Shown: positions 1 to 10,150, counted from the first letter of the stretch. The stretch is 64,000 nt of DNA from Leishmania martiniquensis (GCF_017916325.1 NC_090171.1:1849501-1913500); one strand, 5' to 3'. Numbers and translations are program-made. Notes: generated by a model not told the origin, from the letters alone.

Positions 1-1347
1 TCGAAGGATGAGCATTTTCTGGCGTCGGCGAGTGAGGTGAAGCTGGAGGTGAGCAGAAAGCCCTCCGCAGCTGCGCACGCCGAGGATGCAGAGGAGCCTG
101 ACGTGAGCTACGATCTCGACAGGGTGTTTGACTTTCTCAGACTAAAAGCGGACTACCCTACCGGCATGGGTGAAGGCGATGACGATGACCGCAGCAGCTC
201 GGCGGCCTCCAATGCGAACCACCGGCACCACCCCACCTCATTTCTCCATTCGGAGTCTCCAGAGCAGTCGAGAGCCGTGGCACGGTCACCCCCGACAAAC
301 ACGGGCGCAGCGAATCGGCGCGTGAGTGCAGCCGACGGCTTGGAAGCGCCCTCCAATGTGTTCAGCACGCAGCCGCGGGCACATGACGATGGCAGCACCG
401 CGCGCGAGTCGTTCACACCGGCGCAGCCTTCAAGGAGCGGGTCTCTCGCAGATATCACACACCGCGCCCCCAAGCCGATTCAATCCTTCTCCCAGTGGAC
501 GGCAGAGGGGGTAGACGGCTTCACGGAGGGCGGTGCGGACTCCTTTGCCTCGGTCAACTGCAGCAATCCGAGCGCTAGCTGCAACTACCCCACGCAGGGC
601 ACTAGGTCGCCTGGCTTTCATGTCTTCTCTACCCATCCGAATGCCGCAGCGGCGGCCGCAAGCCCCTTCTCTGTGCAACCTCCTTTGGCGCACATGGGCA
701 GGATGCCGCCGGGCAGCGCACTCCTGAACCCTGAGTTGACTGAGGACGGCATGGAATCGCCGGCAGCGACACGGCACATGGACTTGACTGCTGCCAGCAC
801 CTCCGCGTACTACCAACTTTCTTCAGCCGGCGCGCCGCCGTCGCCGCTGATAGACTCGCGGCAGTCATCCTTCTCGCACAATCCATTCAGCGTGTCTACC
901 GTGAACCTTAGAGCATCACCGGTGCCGTCGGTGTCCAGTCTTGGGCGAGCCAACTCCGATACAGGAACCGATCGCAACTCTGCGCTTTCTCGCCTGCGTC
1001 CCATGCCGAGCAGTCAGATGGCGATGAGTGAACAGATGGCAATGCAGCAGACGATGATGGTGATGATGCGCACGCCGGACGGACAGTTGGCCCTGTACCC
1101 AATGATGTATAGTCAGTCTGTGTACATGATGGACCTGAACGGGATGATGCAGACGCCGCAGGGGATGCAAATGACTTCACAGACGCTTCCACAGCAGCCG
1201 ACAGTGCTCAGCGCCGCTTCACCGCGAGGGCAGGCCGGCACCCTTGCTTACCATGTGACACCTGACGGCTCCTACGTGATGACAACGGCGCCCCAGATGT
1301 CGCAGCAGATGATGAGTCAGTATCATCAGCCGCAGGAGCCACCATAG
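1..1347 (+). CDS. C-terminal part of a hypothetical protein with Met/Gln-rich tail (5' end outside window)
   Basis: The frame is open from base 1 with no stop, so this is the last 448 residues of a longer protein whose start lies upstream. The visible part opens with a short ordered-looking segment (DLDRVFDFLRLK near residue 40), then an acidic patch (GEGDDDD). A long Ser/Pro/Ala-rich stretch follows, and the last ~110 residues are unusually rich in Met, Gln and Thr with repeated MM, QM and MQ pairs. No catalytic motif or domain is recognisable. The tail is compositionally like the prion-like, low-complexity ends of RNA-binding or granule proteins, but that is only an analogy. The upstream part could carry a kinase, zinc-finger or RNA-binding domain that cannot be seen here. 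Reading frame and stop (TAG at 1345-1347) are certain; function is unknown. Confidence 0.8.
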   Translation, partial: SKDEHFLASASEVKLEVSRKPSAAAHAEDAEEPDVSYDLDRVFDFLRLKADYPTGMGEGDDDDRSSSAASNANHRHHPTSFLHSESPEQSRAVARSPPTNTGAANRRVSAADGLEAPSNVFSTQPRAHDDGSTARESFTPAQPSRSGSLADITHRAPKPIQSFSQWTAEGVDGFTEGGADSFASVNCSNPSASCNYPTQGTRSPGFHVFSTHPNAAAAAASPFSVQPPLAHMGRMPPGSALLNPELTEDGMESPAATRHMDLTAASTSAYYQLSSAGAPPSPLIDSRQSSFSHNPFSVSTVNLRASPVPSVSSLGRANSDTGTDRNSALSRLRPMPSSQMAMSEQMAMQQTMMVMMRTPDGQLALYPMMYSQSVYMMDLNGMMQTPQGMQMTSQTLPQQPTVLSAASPRGQAGTLAYHVTPDGSYVMTTAPQMSQQMMSQYHQPQEPP

Positions 1348-1464
1348 CGACGTCGGCAGTGCCCAACTTACTGGGAGGGGAGCGCTGCACACGACCTCTC
1401 TGCTGTCCTCTGCCTGCTAAATTCGCGCTCGGTGCAAAGCACGGACAACGGGCATGCGTGTGGT

Positions 1465-1496
1465 GGGTGGGAGGTTGGGGAGGGGGAGGTGGAGGG
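1465..1496 (+). other. Candidate G-quadruplex in 3' UTR
   Basis: Five runs of three or more G (1465-1467, 1469-1471, 1477-1480, 1482-1486, 1494-1496) are separated by loops of 1, 5, 1 and 7 bases on the RNA-sense strand, about 120 bases after the stop codon of the first gene. This meets the simple G3+N1-7 rule. Whether it folds is untested. Confidence 0.5.
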
Positions 1497-3101
1497 TCAA
1501 CCCTTCGAGGGTCTTATTATCATTTATTCTTAAAGCGGCTTGGCGTGTATGTGTCTGCCAGCTCATCTTGAGAGAACTTCGCATACAGTCATGCGCGCAC
1601 TTGTGCCTGTTTTATTATTATTCTCCAGCTCGTGGCCCGCGTTAACGTCGAATTTTGCCTCCGCTGGACTTTTCCAGCGACCCAAACGGAAGGCGCATAT
1701 TTCCTCCGTTCCTCGTGGCCACAGGAGGTGTGTCGTCCAGTACTCCGCCTCCTCGCCTCCAGTGGGTTTAGCGGGTCGGAATGCTCTGGAAGCCCAGAGA
1801 AAAAAAAGTGCTTGTCAAAAAGACGTCGCTTCTCGTTCTGCTTGTGTAAGCCCTTGAGGTGTCTCTTACGCGTATGTGTTGAGTGCTCGTAGCCGCTGCA
1901 CACGTTTCACCACGAACGCAGCACAGATAACTGGAGAGCGGCGCAGGGAAAAGGGGGGGCAGAGAGAGAGGGAGAGGAATGCTCCCGAAGGACTAATGCG
2001 GTGTACGCTTCAGATTAATATCTTTTTTTGTTTTCACGAAGCCATGACACGAGCCACAGACCCCACAGTGAAGTGAAGCAGAGGGAGGAAGAACCCAAGC
2101 CTCACCCTTTTCTTCGCATCGGCACCTTCCCTCATGCCACTACGCCTTTTGTGCGTGTATCCGCTTGGCAGCTCTCCCTCGTTCTCTTTTCACTCCCCCT
2201 CGCCCGCACCTTTGCTTGGCCAAATAGCAAACGTGCGCCACACGCTTTGCGGGTTCAGCATCTCATCGTATGTGGAGCCCGAATCTTGTTGAAAGTTGGC
2301 TGTGCTGCCCCTCTTCAGACGTGATGAGGTGTCCATGTGAGGTGGTCTTCAAGAGGATATATATATGCATATATGTACATTTGAGCTCATCCCTTTTGGC
2401 AGCGAAACGGAGCGTCAACGAATCGAGAGGGATCGCTCGGGCCCCGGGGCATAGAATCCTGTTCCTTATCCGTTGCTTGACTGTCTGTTGTGTGTGTGTG
2501 TAAGCTTGGAGTCGTCGTTGCACTATCCCACTACGACACCCCTCCGCCCTCTTTCGTTTTCCTAATTCGACTGTTCTCGGGGGAGTACATGAAGGAGAAG
2601 AATAGTGGGCGATAGGGGCTTCCTGCGGCACAGGAGCCTTCCTCTTTCACGCGAACAGTCTTGCACATGACGAATTCTTTCTTCTCCTTGCTTATGTTTC
2701 GGCTCCCTCGCCTCACTCCTCACCTCCCCTCTTCATACCCCGCACTCTTGACGGAGCGAGCATTACCAGCGCGATCCAGCACCCGGGAGAGCACGGGCCG
2801 AGAGCTCCGCGCCCTTCTTCTATTGCTTAGAGCCGTTCCTCGTTATTGCCTTCACTTTCTGGCGTTGTTTTGTATCCTTAGGTATACGCGCTATTATCAC
2901 CTGTAGCCGTCGTCGGTGCTTCGTTGGTTTGGCAGGCGCGCTCGAGAACAAGAGACACACAACGAGGGCCTGTGAGCTTGTAAGTGCTGTGTGGGTGAGA
3001 ATTTCGGCGCTTTTCAGGGGAGGGGGCGGGCCCATCTGCTGCCCCTGACAACGTTCTGCTCCCCTGCGCCGAGGCACACCCGCATACACGCATTGCACGC
3101 A

Positions 3102-3120
3102 CCTTTTTTTTTCTCCACAG
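3102..3120 (+). promoter_or_regulatory. Likely spliced-leader acceptor (polypyrimidine tract + AG) for hydrolase gene
   Basis: A nearly pure T/C tract ends in CACAG at 3119-3120, 125 bases before the ATG at 3246. This is the arrangement expected for trypanosomatid trans-splicing. It supports the 3246 start and a processed leader that excludes the GTG at 2991. Confidence 0.6.
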
Positions 3121-3245
3121 CGCTGCCATCGGCTCATCCTACCGAACGTGCTTGGGCCCCGAAACCGTTGCAGGGCAGGCCGCGCATCCCCCTTACATTC
3201 ACCCCCACACCCCACACCTCCGCAGCACAGCCTCAGCGCGCCGCC

Positions 3246-6242
3246 ATGAACATTCATATTTCCGGCAATTTGAGCAAAACAACCGTGATCTTCATTGCCG
3301 GGTGGCCAGACACCTGTGATGTCTTCCGTGACAACTTGATGGCGGCCTTGGCCGCAGACTACCGCATTGTCGGTGTTACGCTGCCCGGATTCGACGACGA
3401 GCACCCTTTTCTGAAAGAGCTGCGCAGGGAATACAGAGCTGAAGCGCAAAGTGAGTTAGAAACGCTGCGGCACGATGAGGAAGGAGCATCATCCGCTTCC
3501 AAGACACCTGGGCTGACGCGGAATGGCATACTTTCGCCTCTCTGTTGGTTCTTCTCTGTCTTCACTGCACTATGGTGTGACGGCACGAGTGGCAGAAGCC
3601 CTAGGACACGCACGCAAGCACCGCTGCAGTCCTTCGGTCTCCCCAATCGTTGCAGCTCATTAGAGCCGTTCCGCACTTCCTGGAAGGGCCACAGCTTTCA
3701 AGACCTTGTGACACTGCTTGAAATAGCGGTGGACACGGCAATGGAAACGTGCAATTACTGCCCACCTGCTGTGTCACCCACCGCTGCGGAGGAGCGTGCT
3801 GACGCAGCAGACGGCTATGACTGCACGGGCGAGACCGAAACATCAGAGCGCAGCACCGATGCGTTTGCGACTCACCAGCTACCGCCTACATACACTCAGC
3901 CAGCGCTTATTGCGCATGACTGGGGGTGCTTCTTGGCGTACGAACTGCTCCTAGCCAGGCCGGGGCTGTTCTCCCGCATCGTTGCTCTCGACATCGGCGC
4001 TTACTGCTTTGACAGCGATGTCGCTCACGTCGAGCGCATGTGCGCTTTGGTGTCTGGACAGGAAAGGAGCAACTCAGCCGCCGACCATGGCAGCCCTCGT
4101 GTAGCTGCGGAGACGCAGTGCTCATCGAAGGAAAAAAGGGCCCCGAAATCGGCGGCCTCCGGGCCGGTGGTTGCTGCCACCCATCAGACATCAGACACCC
4201 GCGCTACAAAGTCGACTCAGCAAGGGCTCGCTCAACCGCAGAGCAGCTCCCCCCTTGGCGCCACATGGTCTGCTGGAACAACCACACACCGTGGAAGGCC
4301 TGGTGGATTACTTGACGGGCCGAAGAGCTTGTCAACGCCGCCGCAGATGCACAGCGGCCCCTCGAGTCCGGGGACGAAGCGCTCCCTTGCTTCGCAGTAC
4401 GCTATCCGCCAGCGCAGGGGCGTTGTGGTGCCTCAGCATGCTTCGAATTGTAAGCGGCTATTCGTGGCGCTTTACCAGTCCTTTTTGATTGCCTGTGCGC
4501 TGTTCGTGCCCGGCCGGCTGGCGCGCTGGCTTTTGGGCCTCTTCGCAAGCGTCGCTGGGCGACCGTCCTACTCTTTCGACCCACAGATGGTGACGACGCC
4601 GGCGATGGTGCTCTTGAACCACACCCTCAACGCACGATTCTTTGCAAGACACCCCTTTGCTATTGAAAACCGTGGCGCCCTGCAAGTGCCAATGCTACTG
4701 CAGACGCAGGAGCCAATCCGCTCTCTACTTTCGGCTGCTGCTGGACCAACAACAACTTCGCATGTGGGTCATGGCAAGAGTAAGGGCCCTGCGCTGCACG
4801 TGACCCTCGGTTGGAAGATCATGCTCATCCCTTATCTGGAGAAGGTGCCCGGGTCTGCCTTTCCCGTGACAGCCACTTCGGGCAATCAGAGCTGGCTGCA
4901 GTTGAATGGTCATCGGGATGCCTCGAGTCGCTACCCCCTCTACGAGGCTAACACACACGAGGCTTCCCAAGGGGGCGGCGATGCTATCCGCCAGCTCTCA
5001 CACGCCAAACAAGCTCCGCAGTACTCCCTTTTTGGCGACAGGTGCGCAGACAACTTCGCAGCCACAGAGAGTGGTGCTGGCACTGAGAAAAGGCGTTGCT
5101 CGTTCGCGAAGAAGAAGAGTCTGTTAGCCGCCGCGCACGTCGTGTTCTCCTCCTACGCAAAGGGTGCCCAATTGGAGTTTGATGAGTGGAACTCGCTGTC
5201 GACAGCCTCACGCGGTATCTTCAGCGGCAACCGCAGCGGTATCGGCAGCAGCGGCGAACATGACCCATACACGCCCGTCAATGGCATCGCGTCACCAATG
5301 TGGGTCGCCGAGGATCCGCTGGCTTTCACAGGTGCGCAGAGCTTCATGGAGGTGAACAGGCCAGCAGAGGCGGCCGGCGAGGAGGTCTTGTGGTCGTTGG
5401 CTGCTGACAACACCCATGCGAGGGGCGGCGACCACGCTGACACCTCTCCTGTCTCCTCCAGCGGTGGTGCTGGACAAATGCATGTCGCAAAGCGGCGCCT
5501 CTTCTACCAGGCCGTCGTCTTTCCTCCTCTCAGCTGCGATGGTGACGGGCCATCGACAACGTCCCTACACGATGACGTGGATGATACCGCCTCAGGTGGC
5601 AGCTCCGCAGCTTCACACTCCACGGTGCGGGGCCGGGGATGCAAGTCGAGCCGCGCCTCCTCCGCGCGCCGCCCCCTGGAGGTGCGCCCTTTCCCACTGC
5701 AGTCCTGGATCTACCTCCGGTACTGGTTGGGGTCCTTTCTCTTACGCTTCGTGTCGCTCGTGTCCTCCCTTCTAGGCGAAAAGCAGGCAAAGCATCAGTC
5801 CTCCGCCCTGGGGGATGGCGCGGCATCCCTGGGTGTCGGCCGGGCCCCTCGCACGGCTTCCTCGAACGTCATGACAACCGCAATGACTACCATCTACCGT
5901 CAGCTTCCTGCCACGCCCTCACTCGCAGCAGATGTGTCCACCCTACCGGGAAATGGCGACGTCGTGCTGAAGCCAAAGAGCTATGCGCCTCTTGTGACGC
6001 AGCGCTACTTTGTGCCGCTTCCGATCCCTATTCTCTTCATGTACGGCGGCGAGAAGCGTTTCATGTTTCATGCCGATCACTGGTGTCAGTATATCCGCCA
6101 GTATCAGCGCTCCCGTGACGGAATTTCCGATGTGGTCGAGGTGCAGGGCGGCGGGCACTGGTTCTTTGCCGAGAAGAAGTATCAGAAGAAAGTGGCCGAT
6201 CGCATTGCCGAGTTTCTTGCAGCAGAAGCGAAGACTCCGTAG
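3246..6242 (+). CDS. Alpha/beta hydrolase-fold protein, epoxide-hydrolase-like, with large insertion
   Basis: 998 residues from the ATG at 3246. The N-terminus has the fold's first strand and oxyanion region (VIFIAGWPDT) and a TLPGF turn. The nucleophile elbow AHDWGC places an aspartate (D225) as nucleophile, as in epoxide hydrolases and haloalkane dehalogenases. The C-terminus has a late strand (ILFMYGGEKR) and a GGGHWFF segment giving the histidine (H971). Elbow and histidine are usually about 200 residues apart; here about 745 separate them. The extra ~550 residues are mostly Ser/Ala/Gly-rich and include two hydrophobic helices (around residues 400-440 and 815-840) that could bind membrane. 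The usual acid after GEK is not evident (Arg at that place), so activity is uncertain. Substrate unknown. The fold call is firm; the enzyme class is an inference from the HDWG elbow. Confidence 0.75.
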   Translation: MNIHISGNLSKTTVIFIAGWPDTCDVFRDNLMAALAADYRIVGVTLPGFDDEHPFLKELRREYRAEAQSELETLRHDEEGASSASKTPGLTRNGILSPLCWFFSVFTALWCDGTSGRSPRTRTQAPLQSFGLPNRCSSLEPFRTSWKGHSFQDLVTLLEIAVDTAMETCNYCPPAVSPTAAEERADAADGYDCTGETETSERSTDAFATHQLPPTYTQPALIAHDWGCFLAYELLLARPGLFSRIVALDIGAYCFDSDVAHVERMCALVSGQERSNSAADHGSPRVAAETQCSSKEKRAPKSAASGPVVAATHQTSDTRATKSTQQGLAQPQSSSPLGATWSAGTTTHRGRPGGLLDGPKSLSTPPQMHSGPSSPGTKRSLASQYAIRQRRGVVVPQHASNCKRLFVALYQSFLIACALFVPGRLARWLLGLFASVAGRPSYSFDPQMVTTPAMVLLNHTLNARFFARHPFAIENRGALQVPMLLQTQEPIRSLLSAAAGPTTTSHVGHGKSKGPALHVTLGWKIMLIPYLEKVPGSAFPVTATSGNQSWLQLNGHRDASSRYPLYEANTHEASQGGGDAIRQLSHAKQAPQYSLFGDRCADNFAATESGAGTEKRRCSFAKKKSLLAAAHVVFSSYAKGAQLEFDEWNSLSTASRGIFSGNRSGIGSSGEHDPYTPVNGIASPMWVAEDPLAFTGAQSFMEVNRPAEAAGEEVLWSLAADNTHARGGDHADTSPVSSSGGAGQMHVAKRRLFYQAVVFPPLSCDGDGPSTTSLHDDVDDTASGGSSAASHSTVRGRGCKSSRASSARRPLEVRPFPLQSWIYLRYWLGSFLLRFVSLVSSLLGEKQAKHQSSALGDGAASLGVGRAPRTASSNVMTTAMTTIYRQLPATPSLAADVSTLPGNGDVVLKPKSYAPLVTQRYFVPLPIPILFMYGGEKRFMFHADHWCQYIRQYQRSRDGISDVVEVQGGGHWFFAEKKYQKKVADRIAEFLAAEAKTP

Positions 6243-6699
6243 GAAGTGCGTCACACAGCTCGCACGGCTGACCTCTGCTGGGAAGACATCTCCTGCGAGA
6301 CCTCACCGCCTTCTCAGGATCCATATGTTTACCTTTCTGTACGTGTTTCGCTACATCGGTGCACCTGGCGGCAACCTCACTCATTATGAAGGGAGGCGCG
6401 CCGTTCTCCTCGCTGGTCTCACTGGTGTCTATGCCGGTGTGATTCGTTGCACATAGGTGCGCGGCCGCTTCCGTGGTTTACCCATCAGTTAGTGCTCCGA
6501 CTAGCCCAACTTCCCTAGCCGGCGCGCATGCTGAACTTTACTGGCAAGGCCCTTTTTTAGTAAATCTAATGTGTTATTTTCGACTCATGTGTCTGTCTCT
6601 CTGCTCGTGCCACGTACTGGGGGCGCATTCTACTCCCTTTCACTTTTTTCTACGTTTCTTGTCGATTGGCACGATGACGGTTACCTCAGTGTGGCGTAA

Positions 6700-7375
6700 A
6701 TCGTAGAGACCCCGTGCGTCCCCGTCTCTGGGGAGAGCCAAGAGCCAGTCCTCAGCCCTTCGGGCACGTTGCCCGACGCTTTGGTGTCGACAGACACGCC
6801 TTCACGGGCGGTGGCGCTCGTGAGGACGCTTGCGCCGACAGCCGAGGAAGTGTGCGCGCTACTTGACCCACCTAGGCGGCGATGCTGCTTGCCCCTCACC
6901 CCCGCACTGCGCGGGCGCGAAGCGTGCGGCATCTGCTCCGTTGCACAGGGTCGGCTGCTGCGGCACCGGTGCTGGCGGCGCGGCGAGGGCTGTAACCCCC
7001 TGTTCCCCCGCCCCCCTCCTGAAAGGCACTATTCGAGTCCCATGGACGTCGATGCGAGAGGCCCCCGCCCGATGTCGCAGAGTGCGCGGGTCTGGAAGGG
7101 ACTGGGGCGGCGGACTCGCCGGGCAGGGAGGCTGCGGGGGTCTCCGGAGGTCCCTTGCCGGAGACGGACCCACTTCCCGCCTGGGCTCACCCGGCGTCCG
7201 GCGATGCCGTCTCCCGCCCCCCTCCCTCTGCCTGTTACCCGCACGGCAGGCCCCGCCGCGTCTGCCGTGGATGGGCACGCGGAGCTGCGCCCGCTTGAGC
7301 AACCGTACGCGTCTGTTTGGACGGGCCTTTGTAGGCCGAGTTGAAGCGCTGAAGACAGCGTCTCCTATGAGGGCG
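6700..7375. mobile_element. Possible degenerate SIDER-type retroposon remnant (GC-rich intergenic block)
   Basis: A roughly 650-base block is markedly richer in G+C than the spacer on either side, has sharp edges and lies in the presumed 3' UTR of the hydrolase gene. Size and location match what is known of Leishmania SIDER elements, truncated noncoding retroposons of about 0.5 kb in 3' UTRs. An 8-bp stem (7140-7147 with 7158-7165) lies inside. I could not match it base for base to a SIDER consensus, so this is a placement-and-composition inference only. It could equally be a decayed gene. Confidence 0.25.
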
Positions 7376-7923
7376 CTGTGACTAAGGTGCTGTCCTGAGG
7401 ATTCGAAAGACGTTGGGTTCGTTTCATTTTTTTTTCACCAAGCTGGTCTTCTTCTTCACGTCTGCGTGGGGCATATAAATAGTTTTTTTTTATGTGTTGT
7501 ATTCCGTCAATTCCTACGGCAAGTCTGCCTGGAGGGCTGTGAAGGGTTCTTCTTTTCCAAGATAAGAACACCGGTGCCACACCCTGCACAAAGCTAGATA
7601 AACTGCAAATCGTGACCGACACCTCCTTCCCACACACACTCTTACGCCGCTAAGGGGGTCGGCTATAATACAGGTGAGCCGCGGAGAAAACGCGCTGCAG
7701 TGGTCAAGAGGAGTACGATATGCTCACCAGCTAATGATATGCCTTAGATGTTCTTCAGCGGCTCACTTCTATATGATGGCACTACATTTTTGTCTTTGAA
7801 ATCCTTGCCTGTTACCATTGCGGTGAGTCGTGTTGAAATTATCGGGGCCATGTGCGCCGGTCGCCAACAAATATCCGGCCGCCGTTGAGCACTGAAGAGG
7901 CGCACGAGCTGACATTCGCGGCT

Positions 7924-7956
7924 CGTTCTTTTTTGTCTGTGTAACTATCCGCTAAG
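7924..7956 (+). promoter_or_regulatory. Possible spliced-leader acceptor for WDR55-like gene
   Basis: A T-rich pyrimidine tract is followed by AG at 7955-7956, only 22 bases upstream of the ATG at 7979. It is weaker than others in the window; an upstream AG may be used instead. Confidence 0.35.
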
Positions 7957-7978
7957 GGGTTGCTGTCTCCGACTATCG

Positions 7979-10150
7979 ATGGAGCTGGCAAATTTGAAGG
8001 AGGACGTCCTCATGGGCGACACGAACGAGCTAACGGTACCGGGGGCGGTGGTAGCCTCGGCTGCGGTGCTCGACATCGGCTTTCATCCACAGCTTCCAAT
8101 CATGGCGGCGGGTCTCATTACCGGCGAGGTCGAAATTTACAAGCGCAAGAGTGTCGATGAGATGGTGAAAATACCACTACAGAACGATTTCTCGTCATGG
8201 ATCTTCAAGGGACAGTACAACGAGGATGAGGTTCTGATGAACTACCACCATCAAAACATGCTCATGCACCCCTCCGGCGGCGTCTCGTCGATGGAGTTTA
8301 CGGACGATGGCGCCTACCTGGTCAGCGGCAGCGGTGATCGCACGATATCAGTGATGGACTGTGTTTCACTCCGGCTCGTCATCCACATTCCCTCCGATGA
8401 GGTGCGAGCACGTATGGTCGGCAAGAAAAAGATGAACTCTATGAACAAGAAGCATGACCCGACGATCAAGGGCGAAAAAGCGGCAAAAAAGAAGGCAACC
8501 GTCGCGAAACGCAGCGGTGGCGGGGGCCTCAACGCATCGGTCAATCCGCACAAGTATGGCATCTCCTCCCTCAACGTCTGCGACGAAAATCTGATCGCCA
8601 CAGGCGATGATGACGGACTGATTGCTGTGTGGGACATGCGCGAGCGGAGGCCTGTGCATGCGTACCACGAGCACGGCGACTATGTGTCCCAGCTGTGCTA
8701 CTTCACCGATGCCCAAGAACTCGTTTCCAGTAGCGGTGACACGTGCCTGGGCGCCTTTGATATGCGCGCCGGAAAAATCCGTGACTTTAGTGTGCGCCGT
8801 AAGGACGAACTAAACTGTTTTGCCTTCATCAACAGCAGCGGGGTCAGCAATGCGACCTTTATCCCAAGCATTGTGTGCGGTACCCCTCGCGGTGGACTGC
8901 CGATATGGAAGTACGGCTCGTGGGCGCGTCCTTACGATGTGATGGACTGCCACCCTGCGGAGTGCGAGGCGATCATCTCGTTTCACGGCGAGAACACCGC
9001 CTTCAATCACAACCTCATTCTGACCGGTGCGTGTGACGGACTGGTGCGGGTGCTGCAGATGTACCCCGTGCGGCGCAATCTCTGCCAGCTGAGCGCGCGC
9101 GACTATACCTACTCGCACTCTAGCGTGCTGGGCACCCAGAGCAGCAGTTGCGGGCGACAGCAACAAGGCGATTACGTTGTGCGCCGTGCGCGTGGCGAAG
9201 AGGCGATCAGCCGCATGCGCGTGTCACACGACGCGAACCTGCTCGCCGTCAGCGGCTCTGACAATGTTATCGACTTTGTCGATATCGCCTTCATGAACGA
9301 CGAGACGGAGCTGGATCACCTCCGCAGTCGGGCTGAGCAGCGCCACCTACGCACCTTGCGGGAGCTCGACCGAGAACTGGACGAAGAAGAAGAGCGCGAG
9401 CGTCGTCTCATGGAGGGTGGCGGAGCCGACGGGGAAGCAAACACAAGCTGCGGCGACGCGGTGGGCAGCAAGTCTTCCGGCAGCGGCGGCTCGTCTCTGT
9501 CGGACGAAGACAGCGATACAGAGGTGGAGGCGGAGACGGGGCAGCCGTCAAGGCGGAATCGGCGCGAGGCACTTCGGCAGAAGTTTGCCAAGCTCGGCAT
9601 AGCTCAAAGGAAGGATCCCTATTCGGACAGCAGCAGCACCGACGACAGTGACGATGCGGGTGCCTCGGCGGTAAAGAAGAACGAGACGTCCAAGAAGGTG
9701 CAAGCGCTAGATGAAGTGCGAAGGCGTCGAGTAGCAAAGCCAAGAGATGATGCTGCCGCAGCAACGGGGTCACCCTCTGCGCACCACACGTCGCCGCTGC
9801 CCCCGAAGGCCTTGGAGCGGGTGGCGGGTAGTGTGTCACACAAGGACAGGACATGCAAGGAGAAGCCACTCAAAAAAACAAAGAGGGAAGCCCCACTCGA
9901 GACATCCGCGTCTTCGGCAAACATGAGAGCCTCGGATGCTGCGGCAGTATCCTCGGTTGGGGCGGAGGAGCCGACGGATTCGATGGAGGTGTACCGCACG
10001 GAGCGACAGAAAAAGCGCGAGCGGGCCGCCGCGGCCCGCTGGTTGAAGGAGGAGCGCCGGAAAAAAGTCAATTTTGCATACGAGAAGCGCCGCAGGCGCG
10101 TCGGTGGATTTTTTGGCGATATGGTGAACAGGGGCGACGATAGCGATTAA
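7979..10150 (+). CDS. WD40-repeat protein, WDR55/Jip5-like
   Basis: 723 residues, ATG at 7979. Residues ~25-420 form a WD40 propeller: clear blade ends include GDRTISVMD, DDGLIAVWDMR and GDTCLGAFDMR, then SGSDNVIDFVD. The order of blades, the CGTPRGGLPIWKYG segment and the ILTGACDGLVRVLQMYP blade resemble WDR55/Jip5, a nucleolar protein linked to large-ribosomal-subunit biogenesis. Residues ~435-700 are low complexity: an acidic/basic linker (DEEEERERR), Ser/Asp runs and Lys-rich patches that could serve as nuclear localisation signals. The last 30 residues are basic, then end in FFGDM...DDSD. An insert of ~50 Lys/Met-rich residues splits two early blades (around 145-185). The WD40 call is firm; the WDR55 assignment is from overall pattern and moderately sure. 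Confidence 0.75.
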   Translation: MELANLKEDVLMGDTNELTVPGAVVASAAVLDIGFHPQLPIMAAGLITGEVEIYKRKSVDEMVKIPLQNDFSSWIFKGQYNEDEVLMNYHHQNMLMHPSGGVSSMEFTDDGAYLVSGSGDRTISVMDCVSLRLVIHIPSDEVRARMVGKKKMNSMNKKHDPTIKGEKAAKKKATVAKRSGGGGLNASVNPHKYGISSLNVCDENLIATGDDDGLIAVWDMRERRPVHAYHEHGDYVSQLCYFTDAQELVSSSGDTCLGAFDMRAGKIRDFSVRRKDELNCFAFINSSGVSNATFIPSIVCGTPRGGLPIWKYGSWARPYDVMDCHPAECEAIISFHGENTAFNHNLILTGACDGLVRVLQMYPVRRNLCQLSARDYTYSHSSVLGTQSSSCGRQQQGDYVVRRARGEEAISRMRVSHDANLLAVSGSDNVIDFVDIAFMNDETELDHLRSRAEQRHLRTLRELDRELDEEEERERRLMEGGGADGEANTSCGDAVGSKSSGSGGSSLSDEDSDTEVEAETGQPSRRNRREALRQKFAKLGIAQRKDPYSDSSSTDDSDDAGASAVKKNETSKKVQALDEVRRRRVAKPRDDAAAATGSPSAHHTSPLPPKALERVAGSVSHKDRTCKEKPLKKTKREAPLETSASSANMRASDAAAVSSVGAEEPTDSMEVYRTERQKKRERAAAARWLKEERRKKVNFAYEKRRRRVGGFFGDMVNRGDDSD

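Larger units (their letters stand above)
1348..3245 (+). other. Intergenic spacer (1.9 kb): 3' UTR of first gene and leader of hydrolase
   Basis: No credible gene. It holds a G-rich run (1465-1496), a short alternating AT tract (about 2357-2376), CT-rich stretches around 2660-2740, and a strong pyrimidine tract plus AG at 3102-3120. The frame of the next gene is open back to a GTG at 2991, but that segment has leader-like composition and the first ATG is at 3246. Confidence 0.7.
6243..7978 (+). other. Intergenic spacer (1.7 kb)
   Basis: No convincing gene. It contains a distinct GC-rich block (about 6700-7375, listed separately), T-runs near 7425 and 7483, then a more AT-rich stretch up to the WDR55-like gene. 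A 191-codon frame at 6769-7344 has Arg/Pro/Gly composition expected from GC-rich noncoding DNA and was not called. Confidence 0.6.

Noticed and set aside
2820..3449. 209-codon minus-strand frame
   Set aside because: Overlaps the leader and start of the hydrolase gene on the opposite strand; no domain; against the direction of all other genes.
6769..7381. Overlapping 183-191 codon + frames in the GC-rich block
   Set aside because: Two overlapping frames and a 147-codon minus frame are all open at once, as expected from high GC content; Arg/Pro/Gly composition.
10019..10039. Nine-bp palindrome (AGCGGGCCG...CGGCCCGCT)
   Set aside because: Lies inside the WDR55-like coding sequence and is explained by Arg/Ala codons.
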